A stretch of DNA of 52,869 nucleotides from JAAGZL01 sp964628835 (GTDB lineage Bacteria; Pseudomonadota; Gammaproteobacteria; Chromatiales; Chromatiaceae): the NCBI GenBank assembly GCA_964628835.1, contig CAZVME010000017.1, forward strand, positions 1 to 52,869, in the 5' to 3' direction. Below, one piece after another: positions 40,733 to 48,837 of the stretch. The number at the start of each line of letters is the position of its first letter. Position 1 is the stretch's first letter. The notes below the pieces were generated by a model. That model was given only the letters and a program-made list of their open reading frames with translations, had not been told where the DNA came from and made no database searches. Position numbers and translations under genes: made by a program.

Positions 40733-42853
40733 ATGTCACTGGACACCAGCAACCGCCGCTTCTACCACAGCATCAAATTCAAGCTGTTGCTGGTAGCCCT
40801 GACCCTGCTGGTGATCCCCTGGGCTGGCTACCGCTTTATCCAGGAGACGGAAAATTTTCTGCGTGAGTCCCAGGAGACCATGCTACTGGGCACGGCCCAG
40901 GCGGTGGCGACCATCCTGCATAACCGCGACGATATGTTCGCATCCAGCCAACCCGCATATGAAGGCGCAGGCCCGGATGCCGCCATCTATATCCACCCCC
41001 TGCACAGCAGCATACAACTGGACGGTTATATTGAGGACTGGGGCCCGTATCTGCAAAACCTGTGGCACTACCGGGGCAATGACGGCACCAGCTTCGACAG
41101 CCTGGTAGGAAAGCGTGGCAACTATCTATATATGCTGTTCCGGGTCAGGGATGAGCATATTGTTTATCAGCCACCTGGCAGCGCTAGAACCGACCAGGGA
41201 GACCATCTGGATATTGCCCTGCAACGCCCGGACGGCAGCCTGGCCCGCTATCGCATCACCACCAGCTCCCCTGGCTGGGTAAACGCCCTGCTCCTTCCCA
41301 ACAATCCACTGCAGCAGGAGCCACTGGGCAGCGAGATTCGCATCCAGGGCGAATGGCAGGAGAGTAGTGACGGCTATATCATCGAACTGCGCATCCCCAG
41401 AGATCTGGTGGGAGAGCGACTGGGCTTCATGCTGGCGGATGTGGATGACAGCTCCAGCCGTGAGATCGCCGGCTGGGCCTCCAGTGCCGACATCCGACAG
41501 ATCGAAACCCTGGGCTGGCTCATCACCCCCAACCCCATTTTGGAAAAAACCATCAGTGGACTGGAACACGAGAGCGCCCGCATCCGGGTGCTGGATCGCA
41601 GTCGCAGGGTGTTGGCAAAACGCGGCCAGCTCCGACCGACCCAATCCGAACCTGCCAGCAACCCCAGCAGTGACCTCTCCAGCAATATCCTGCACCTGCT
41701 GATCCGCCTGGTGCTGGACCAGCCCAGCGGAGAGTTTGTGGATGAGCTGGCCGGAGCCACCCATCTTCAAAGCCAGGAGATCGAATCCGCCCTCGGCGGT
41801 ACGCCAGACACCAGACGTCGCACCACCGCAGATGGGGAGGCGGTAATCCTCTCTGCGGCCTGGCCCATCAGATCATCCGGCAAAGTCATCGGCAGTGTGG
41901 TGGTGGAGCAGAGCACCAACCGGATCCTGTCGCTCCAGAACCAGGCTCTGGAACAGCTGTTCGGCATAACCATTGTATTCTTCGCTATCACTGGCCTAGT
42001 GCTACTGGGCTTCGCCACCCTGCTCACCAGTCGCATAGCACGCCTGCGCAACCGAGTGGAAGATGCGGTCACCCAGGACGGCAGAATCCTGAGCCAACTC
42101 ACTCCCACCCGCAGCAGAGATGAGATAGGCGATCTGGATCGTAGTTTTGCCGGGGTGCTGAACCGCCTGTCGGAATACAACCGCTATCTGGAGGCCATGG
42201 CTTCACGTCTTGCCCATGAGATGCAAACCCCCATCACGGTGGTGCGATCATCTCTGGAAAATCTCGAATCCGACCCCTCTCCCGAGGAGCACCAGCGCTA
42301 CATCCAACGCGCCCAGGATGGCACTGCCCGCCTGGGCAAGATACTGCACCGGATGCGGGAGGCCACCAGGCTGGAACAACTACTGCAGCAGACCGAGCTG
42401 GAACGGTTTGACCTCGTGGCCTTGCTCCAGACCAGCCTGGATAGCTACCGCAGCGCCTTCCCCGATATCCTGTTTGAAGCGGAGATAACCAAACCAGATA
42501 TCAGCATCAAAGGCGCACCGGACCTTATCAGCCAGGCCCTGGATAAACTGGTAAACAACGCCATGGACTTTCACACCAGCGGCACCACCATTCTATTCGA
42601 GCTGGGAAGGAGCGAGCATGGAGAGGTGTCCCTGAGTGTTTCTAACCGGGGGCCGGCACTACCGGAAGGAATGGAACGGGAACTGTTTCAATCCATGGTC
42701 TCCATGCGCAAGGTAAAAGGCGAAGAGCCACACCTGGGGCTGGGCCTTTATCTGGTTCGACTCATTTGTGAATTCCACGGTGGCAAGGCGGAAGCTAACA
42801 ACCTGCCGCAACATGATGGGGTCAGGATCTCAATGTTAATGCCGGTTCAATAA
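40733..42853 (+). CDS. pdsS: Dedicated sortase system histidine kinase PdsS
   Basis: A 706-residue inner-membrane sensor kinase (TIGR03785-like). Two helices (about 17-37 and 405-428) bracket a large periplasmic region. About 90-270 reads as a CBM9/DOMON-like beta domain (IQLDGYIEDWGPY, LYMLFRVRDEHIVY, HLDIALQRPDG). HAMP is about 425-475, and the HisKA box is LAHEMQTPI with His495. HATPase has LDKLVNNAMDF (N box), SVSNRGPALPEG (Asn in place of the usual Asp in the G1 box) and GLGLYLVRLI. A sugar or glycan ligand is plausible from the periplasmic fold. The coupled regulator is PdsR. Confidence 0.92.
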   Translation: MSLDTSNRRFYHSIKFKLLLVALTLLVIPWAGYRFIQETENFLRESQETMLLGTAQAVATILHNRDDMFASSQPAYEGAGPDAAIYIHPLHSSIQLDGYIEDWGPYLQNLWHYRGNDGTSFDSLVGKRGNYLYMLFRVRDEHIVYQPPGSARTDQGDHLDIALQRPDGSLARYRITTSSPGWVNALLLPNNPLQQEPLGSEIRIQGEWQESSDGYIIELRIPRDLVGERLGFMLADVDDSSSREIAGWASSADIRQIETLGWLITPNPILEKTISGLEHESARIRVLDRSRRVLAKRGQLRPTQSEPASNPSSDLSSNILHLLIRLVLDQPSGEFVDELAGATHLQSQEIESALGGTPDTRRRTTADGEAVILSAAWPIRSSGKVIGSVVVEQSTNRILSLQNQALEQLFGITIVFFAITGLVLLGFATLLTSRIARLRNRVEDAVTQDGRILSQLTPTRSRDEIGDLDRSFAGVLNRLSEYNRYLEAMASRLAHEMQTPITVVRSSLENLESDPSPEEHQRYIQRAQDGTARLGKILHRMREATRLEQLLQQTELERFDLVALLQTSLDSYRSAFPDILFEAEITKPDISIKGAPDLISQALDKLVNNAMDFHTSGTTILFELGRSEHGEVSLSVSNRGPALPEGMERELFQSMVSMRKVKGEEPHLGLGLYLVRLICEFHGGKAEANNLPQHDGVRISMLMPVQ

Positions 42854-42967
42854 CCACCAGAAGAGCAGTGTGGACCACCCCTAAAAGTCTGGCTCCAATC
42901 TTATGCAGTCTAATGGCAACCATTGATAAACAGGGCTGGGGCACAGCAAAGAGGTAATAACTTACCG

Positions 42968-43817
42968 TTAAATTGGAAGTACGCCTATCTTCACCAGAAA
43001 GTCGATTAGCTGACCGCCATGTTCTTCTATTTTATCAACCGAATCATGGCCGGCATCATCAATCAGTAGCAACTCTACATCAGCTACGCGAGACAAGGCT
43101 TCAGCATCTGTTACAGGTACTATGTCATCATCCGCCCCATGTACCAGCAGTACCGGACTATCTATATTCTCCAGGGTGTTCAGTGGGGCGATCTGATCGA
43201 AACGGTGTCCAATGACCCACTCCACATAACGCAATATCCCGTTTAATAACAGGCCGGGGAGGTGGAACCGGCGAAGGTAGCGACGCATCATCCACTCTGG
43301 ATGGGCAAAGGCCGAGATAGCTATTACAGCAGAAATGTCACTGCGTCGTGATGCCTCCAATAGGACTGCACCCGCCCCCACAGAGTGTCCCAACAGAACA
43401 ATTTTTTGGGATGGGTTGTTGAAATAAGACCTGATCCACTCCACCGCAGATCCCACATCTTCTGCAAAACTGGGGAGTGAGGAGTGGCTATCCGGATCAC
43501 TGCCACCATGGTTTCTGGTGTCCGGCAGGAGTACATTCATTCCTGCTTTCAGGAACGGTATAGCAACCGGCAGCATCAACTCTGCATTACCACCCCAGCC
43601 GTGAAGTATTATGATAACGGGTGCCTGCCGGGTAGTGGGCAGAAGCCAACCAAATAGCTGCTTCCCCCCCAACTGTCGGCACAGCCACAGGTATATAGTC
43701 AATTCCATTGTCTGCTGGTGTGCTGGCCTCTACAATTCGCGGCGGCCGAAAACCAAGATGAATTGCCAGCAGAAGGAGCAAAATCAAACCTGGCAGAATG
43801 AGGAGTATCCAATACAC
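42968..43817 (-). pseudogene. Alpha/beta hydrolase, frameshifted at a G7 tract
   Basis: One gene is split in two frames. The first (43817 GTG onward) encodes a signal-anchor helix (MYWILLILPGLILLLLLAIH) and IPVAVPTVGG. The second runs from about 43660 to 42968 and encodes KQLFGWLLPTT, HGWGGNAE, the elbow GHSVGAGA, GADDDIVP and DDAGHDSV, i.e. Ser, Asp and His of an active hydrolase. The break is at seven G on the minus strand (43664-43670). Removing one G would give continuous PTVGGKQLFGW. The run could be slippage-prone (phase variation), a true mutation, or a sequencing error. Confidence 0.8.
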
Positions 43818-44043
43818 TGCTACTACTTTTTACTTACATGGGCCAATTAATGGGATGGGCTGATTGAATTTATTGTGCATCCGTTTAAGCCTTAACTTAG
43901 GGAAACTCTGATTAAAGTCATCCATGGCTTTATCAAATGCACAACGCGATGATACCTGATTGCCGGTTCTTATGTATTCTAACAACACTTGTTGATGTCG
44001 AAATATTATCTAGCACATGAGCTCAAACCCCAGGAGCTGAAGC

Positions 44044-44820
44044 TTAGGACTTGATACCAATCCCCCGTTCCAGCATATACATGCTGACCGCTCCCAGCAC
44101 CAAGATAAACAGCAGGATGATTATCAGGGCGGTGCCAATGGGAATATCCGAGGCCCCGAGCAGGCCGTAACGGAATGCATTCACCATGTACAACACCGGA
44201 TTACCCAGGGATACCTGCTGCCAAAATTCCGGTAACATCTTGATGGAGTAGAACACTCCTCCCAGATAGGTCAGTGGCGTCAGCACAAAGGTGGGGACAA
44301 TAGAGATGTCATCGAAGGTGCGGGCAAATATAGCGTTGATCAATCCGCCCAATGCAAACAAGATTGAGGTGAGAACCAGAACCAGAAAGCTGATGCCATA
44401 GCTATAGATGGCCAGATCGGTAAAGAACAGCGAGACCAGGGTGACCGCAACCCCAACCAGGAGTCCACGCGCCACTCCCCCACCAACAAAGCCGATGATA
44501 ATAATCCAGTTTGGCACCGGCGCAATCAACAACTCTTCGATGTGGCGCTGAAACTTGCTGCTGAAAAACGATGACACCACATTGGCATAGGAGTTGGTAA
44601 TCACCGCCATGAGTATGAGACCTGGCACAATAAAATCTATGTAGCGGTAGCCATCCATCTCACCAATTCTGTTTCCAATCAGAGTACCGAAGATTATGAA
44701 GTAGAGTGCGGTGGTGATGGCCGCCGGCAGGATAGTTTGAATCCAGATGCGCATAAAGCGCACTATCTCTTTGAGGATGATGGTCTGGAACGCAGTCCAG
44801 TAACCCTGATAGCGCTTCAT
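44044..44820 (-). CDS. yadH: ABC-2 type transport permease, YadH-like
   Basis: A 258-residue inner-membrane protein with six helices. LPAAITTALYFIIFGTLIGNRIG, DFIVPGLILMAVITNSYANVVSSFF and the conserved FARTFDDISIVPTFVLTPLTYLGGVFY are ABC-2 motifs as in E. coli YadH. Its substrate is unknown. The start overlaps the end of the ATPase gene (ATGG...TGA region, 44817-44820), so the two are coupled. Confidence 0.9.
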   Translation of the reverse strand: MKRYQGYWTAFQTIILKEIVRFMRIWIQTILPAAITTALYFIIFGTLIGNRIGEMDGYRYIDFIVPGLILMAVITNSYANVVSSFFSSKFQRHIEELLIAPVPNWIIIIGFVGGGVARGLLVGVAVTLVSLFFTDLAIYSYGISFLVLVLTSILFALGGLINAIFARTFDDISIVPTFVLTPLTYLGGVFYSIKMLPEFWQQVSLGNPVLYMVNAFRYGLLGASDIPIGTALIIILLFILVLGAVSMYMLERGIGIKS

Positions 44821-45776
44821 GGATTATCTCTATTGCGACTGGCATCCATCATATCGATAAACAGCTGTTCCAGACGGTTCTGTTTGTTACGCAGACTCAA
44901 CACCTCGATATTCTGTTGCGACAGCCCCTCAAACAGGCCGTTAATACCACGCTCACGTTCCACCTTTACCTCCAGGGTGCGACCATCCCGTCGGGAGACG
45001 ACGAAACCATCCAGGGATGGCAGATGCTCAAGTCGATCCCTCAGCGTCAGTACAAAGGTCTCGGTGTGCAGCTTATCCAGCAGTGCATCCATACTGCTGT
45101 GTTCCACAATGGAGCCCTGGTTGATGATGGCTATGTTACGGCACAGGTTCTCCGCCTCTTCCAGGTAGTGGGTAGTTAATATAATTGTGGTACCACTGCG
45201 GTTTAGCTCCTGTAGGAACTCCCACATGGAACGTCTTATCTCAATATCCACTCCCGCTGTGGGCTCATCCAGAATCAATAGTCTGGGCCGGTGCACCAGG
45301 GCGCGGGAAATCATCAATCTGCGCTTCATGCCACCGGAGAGTTCCCGCGCCATTACCCTGCGCTTGGACCAGAGATCCAGTTGCCGCAAACTCTCTTCGG
45401 CATTGCACATGGCCTGCGCCCGTGGGATGCCATAATACCCGGCCTGATTGGTCACCACCTCCTCGGTGGGAAGGAACTGGTTAAAATTGAACTCCTGTGG
45501 CACCAAACCAATACAGGACTTGACCGCCTCCGGCTCCAGGTCCAGATCATGACCAAACACCTCAACCCCACCTGAGCTCTTGTTGATCAGGGAACTGATA
45601 ATCCCTATAGCGGTGGATTTACCTGCGCCATTTGGTCCCAACAGGGCAAAGAAGTCCCCCTCCTCCACTTCCAGATCTATCCCATGCAGGGCCTGGGGGC
45701 CACTTCTATAGGTCTTGCACAGATCGGTTATTTTTAATGCATTTACCATAGTACGCATTGTCACATAAGCAGGCAT
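44817..45776 (-). CDS. yadG: ABC transporter ATPase, YadG-like
   Basis: A 319-residue cytoplasmic ATPase for the YadH-like permease. Walker A is GPNGAGKST, the signature LSGGMKRR, Walker B LLILDEPTAG, and the H-loop TTHYLEEAE. The block IGIISSLINKSSG...VPQEFNFNQFLPTEEVVTNQAGYYGIPR is very close to YadG. ATG codons at 45776, 45758 and 45749 all lack a good RBS; MVNALKITDLCKTY at 45749 aligns best with YadG. The pair is an exporter of unknown substrate. Confidence 0.92.
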   Translation of the reverse strand: MPAYVTMRTMVNALKITDLCKTYRSGPQALHGIDLEVEEGDFFALLGPNGAGKSTAIGIISSLINKSSGGVEVFGHDLDLEPEAVKSCIGLVPQEFNFNQFLPTEEVVTNQAGYYGIPRAQAMCNAEESLRQLDLWSKRRVMARELSGGMKRRLMISRALVHRPRLLILDEPTAGVDIEIRRSMWEFLQELNRSGTTIILTTHYLEEAENLCRNIAIINQGSIVEHSSMDALLDKLHTETFVLTLRDRLEHLPSLDGFVVSRRDGRTLEVKVERERGINGLFEGLSQQNIEVLSLRNKQNRLEQLFIDMMDASRNRDNP

Positions 45777-46018
45777 TTACTGCATATCCCAGTATGCCAT
45801 AGGTAAAACATCCCCATGAAATTGATAACCCAATGCTATTGATCTACGCTTTAATCAAGGTGGTTGTTGCGGAAAATTACAATCGACTCTATCTGGATAA
45901 GAGGAGATTACCTCCTACACGCCCATGGCAGGCCATAAAATCCCACCCAATCACGGGTATGTTTGTAGAATAGGCATTCTGATCTATCGTGCTTAATACA
46001 ATTAACAGATGGTGAATT

Positions 46019-46387
46019 ATGAAAAGCATCCTGATCGTAGACGATGAACCGAACATTCTGCTATCACTGGAATTTTTGATGAGGCAGGCTGGGTATGAGG
46101 TACACACCTCTGCCGATGGTGAAGATGCCCTGCAGCAGATCCACACCACCCCACCGGATCTGGTACTGCTCGATATAAACATGCCTAAACGCAATGGCTA
46201 TGAGGTGTGTGAGACCGTACGCGCCGACCCCAAACTAAACTCAGTAAAGATCATCATGCTAACTGCCAAGGGCAGGGATGTAGAGAGAGAGAAGGGTCTG
46301 GCCCTGGGCGCCGATGACTATGTAGTGAAGCCATTCTCAACCAAAGAGGTCGTGGACAAGGTCAATGACATACTAAACGAGGCCTGA
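46019..46387 (+). CDS. Stand-alone receiver domain (CheY-like)
   Basis: A 122-residue single-domain response regulator with all phosphorylation residues: acidic pair in LIVDDEP, phosphoacceptor Asp52 (LLDINMP), Thr in IIMLTAKG and Lys in YVVKPF. It has no DNA-binding or enzymatic output domain. It begins the four-gene locus that ends with the hybrid symporter-kinase (48838) and is the likely phosphate acceptor of its His690. Output would then be by protein contact, for example with the adjacent exonuclease protein; that is inference. Confidence 0.88.
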   Translation: MKSILIVDDEPNILLSLEFLMRQAGYEVHTSADGEDALQQIHTTPPDLVLLDINMPKRNGYEVCETVRADPKLNSVKIIMLTAKGRDVEREKGLALGADDYVVKPFSTKEVVDKVNDILNEA

Positions 46388-46473
46388 CCCGACTGATAAC
46401 AAACAAACCCACTCCGTCTGATAATTGCATAAAGACCGATGGCAATCGTGACCATGCGTCTATGAGAATATAA

Positions 46474-48579
46474 ATGAATGCCCGAAAAAGATTCTGGCTT
46501 CTGTTGATAACCATCTACCTGGCAATTCTCGCAGCCCTGCTTGGTGGTGGAGTCTGGGTGCTCACTGGGGTTGAATCAGAACAACTAAGGCTGACTATTA
46601 CCGTGTATCTCATAGGTGCCGGTCTGGCATCAGTTGCAATACTGGCACTGGCCTGGATGCTGCTGGATATCACCCTGGTACAGCCGGTGCAGTCGCTGGG
46701 GCGAACCGTGGAGGTGATGGCCCATAGCAACCCACTCCAGGCACCTGAACTACCACCACAAGATCTACTGGGCACCCTGCCAATAAATCTGGCGAAACTT
46801 GGCAAGCAACTGCATCAGGCCAGAAACGAAATCGACATTGCCTTTGAAAGCGGAGTGGCACGGGCCGAGACCACCAAGCAGCATCTGGAGACTGTGCTGC
46901 GTGAGCTGGATCTGGGGGTCATGGTTTGCAGCCCGGATGGAAAGATCCTGCTGCACAATCCAGCGGCAAACCGCATTCTGGGCAAAGAACTGGAGGTTGG
47001 CCTGGGTCGTTCCGTTTTTAATCTGTTCACCCGACAGGCCCTGAATCACACCCTGCAAGTGCTACAGGTGGAACGCCACAGCCGGGACTCACAACTGCCA
47101 TCGCCCAGCCGCGAATTCATCTGCTCATCCACCGACGGCAATCAGCTGCATCTGATGAACATGACCCTGCTGGCCTACAAAAATGAGCCTATTAGCGCCT
47201 TTATCCTCACCTTTAAAGATACCGCCGTAGATTTCATTGAGGGACAACAGAGGGATCAACTGTTACATGAGATGGTGGAGAGCTTTCGCGCCCCGCTCGG
47301 CACTCTGCGCGCCGCCATTGAGACTCTGCAAAATCTGGAGAGCATACCCCTGGTACTACAGCGGACCTTCCTCGACGTTGCCAATGATGAGTGCCTGAGA
47401 CTGAGCGACTGCCTGGCGCAGATGAACCGCAAGCGCCAGCAGCTCTCCGGCCTGCATCTGGAACGGCATGATGTCTACTCATCCGACCTGGTGGGTTTTA
47501 TCGCCGGAAGATTTCTGGAAGATTCTGACATTCAGATGGAGGCGGTTGGCATCCCACTCTGGTTACACCTGGACACCCATGGAATTGTTGAGACTATGTG
47601 TCTGTTGATTAAACAGATCAACCAACGGGTGGGGGTAAACAAATTCCAGATTGAGGCCATGCTAGGCGATCGCAGGGTCTATCTTGACATGATATGGAAC
47701 GGCAAGCCGATACCCGATACCGAGCTGAGCCGTTGGCTGGATATACCGCTGAAGCATTTTTCCCCAGCCGCTACCCCGCGGGAAATAATCACCTCACACA
47801 ATACAGACCTCTGGAGCCAACCCCATCGGCGGGATGGACACGCCCTGTTGCGTCTGCCGCTGCCAGCATCCACACGTCAATGGGAGCCCCCTAAACCCAT
47901 ACTCCCCTCCCGGCCTGAGTTTTACGATTTTGACCTCTCCAGCCGAGGGCAACTGCCGTCCTCTCTGATGGAGACAACCCTGGACCGGCTCAATCTGGTG
48001 GTGTTCGATACCGAGACCACTGGCCTCAAACCATCTGCCGGCGACAAGATTGTGTCCATCGGTGCGGTGCGTATAGTCTCAGGCCGACTGCTGTGGGGTG
48101 AAACATTTGAACGCATGGTAAACCCCGGCATCACCATCCCCTCAGCTTCCACCAGATTCCACGGGATAACCGACAACATGGTCGTGGATAAACCACCCAT
48201 CGAACAGGTGCTATCGCAATTTCGTGAATTTGTGGGCAACTCCATTCTGGTGGCCCACAACGCTGCTTTTGACATGAAATTTATCCGGCTGAGCGAACGC
48301 GCCAGCAACATCAGTTTTGATAATCCGGTACTGGATACGCTATTGCTCTCGGTATATCTTCAAAAGGAAGAGACAGACCACACCCTGGAGGGCATAGCCA
48401 CCCGCCTGGGGGTAGAGATTCATGGCCGGCATACCGCCATCGGGGACACCCTGGTAACCGCTGAGATATTCCTCAACCAGACCGGACTGCTGGCAGCCAA
48501 GGGAATTCATACCCTGGGGGATGCACTCAAGGCCTCAGATGAGATCGTGGAGATCAGAAAAATACAGGAAGAGTTCTGA
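46474..48579 (+). CDS. Membrane sensor with PAS and HisKA-like region fused to a DEDDh exonuclease
   Basis: A 701-residue protein. Two N-terminal helices (about 7-29 and 44-66) are followed by a HAMP-like linker (VQPVQSLGRTVEVM), a PAS domain (about 140-250, LDLGVMVCSPDGKILLHNPAANRILG) and a HisKA-like segment. In that segment ESFRAPLGTLRAAIE stands where kinases have HELRTPL, so the phosphoacceptor His is absent and there is no clear ATPase domain. The C-terminal DnaQ-type domain is complete: FDTETTG (Asp512, Glu514), AHNAAFD (Asp600) and RHTAIGD (His653, Asp658). So it looks like a ligand- or receiver-controlled nuclease at the membrane. Its stop overlaps the next ATG. Confidence 0.9.
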   Translation: MNARKRFWLLLITIYLAILAALLGGGVWVLTGVESEQLRLTITVYLIGAGLASVAILALAWMLLDITLVQPVQSLGRTVEVMAHSNPLQAPELPPQDLLGTLPINLAKLGKQLHQARNEIDIAFESGVARAETTKQHLETVLRELDLGVMVCSPDGKILLHNPAANRILGKELEVGLGRSVFNLFTRQALNHTLQVLQVERHSRDSQLPSPSREFICSSTDGNQLHLMNMTLLAYKNEPISAFILTFKDTAVDFIEGQQRDQLLHEMVESFRAPLGTLRAAIETLQNLESIPLVLQRTFLDVANDECLRLSDCLAQMNRKRQQLSGLHLERHDVYSSDLVGFIAGRFLEDSDIQMEAVGIPLWLHLDTHGIVETMCLLIKQINQRVGVNKFQIEAMLGDRRVYLDMIWNGKPIPDTELSRWLDIPLKHFSPAATPREIITSHNTDLWSQPHRRDGHALLRLPLPASTRQWEPPKPILPSRPEFYDFDLSSRGQLPSSLMETTLDRLNLVVFDTETTGLKPSAGDKIVSIGAVRIVSGRLLWGETFERMVNPGITIPSASTRFHGITDNMVVDKPPIEQVLSQFREFVGNSILVAHNAAFDMKFIRLSERASNISFDNPVLDTLLLSVYLQKEETDHTLEGIATRLGVEIHGRHTAIGDTLVTAEIFLNQTGLLAAKGIHTLGDALKASDEIVEIRKIQEEF

Positions 48580-48836
48580 TGCCCAAACTCACCGCAGCTA
48601 CAGAAGGCTCACAGCGTTCACGCAGAGAGCGGCTTATCGCCCTGTGCATCTTCGGGCTGCTCGCCCTGAACTACCCCCTGCTGGAACTATTTAACAAGTC
48701 TGCCACCTGGCTGGGCATCCCGGTGCTTTTTCTCTACCTGATGCTGGCATGGGGTGGGATTATCCTAATAACAGCCTGGATACTTGAGTCCAGCGCTAAC
48801 AATCCTATGACCAAAAAACCGGACCAGCAGGAGTAA
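48579..48836 (+). CDS. Two-TM small protein, probable symporter-kinase partner
   Basis: An 85-residue membrane protein (helices about 20-40 and 45-70) with a basic N-terminus. Its sequence, IALCIFGLLALNYPLLELF...WLGIPVLFLYLMLAWGGIILITAWI, is like DUF4212-type small subunits only in topology. It overlaps the exonuclease gene by 1 nt and ends 1 nt before the symporter-kinase start, so it is the same operon. It probably takes the small-subunit role for that transporter domain. Confidence 0.8.
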   Translation: MPKLTAATEGSQRSRRERLIALCIFGLLALNYPLLELFNKSATWLGIPVLFLYLMLAWGGIILITAWILESSANNPMTKKPDQQE

Positions 48837-48837
48837 C

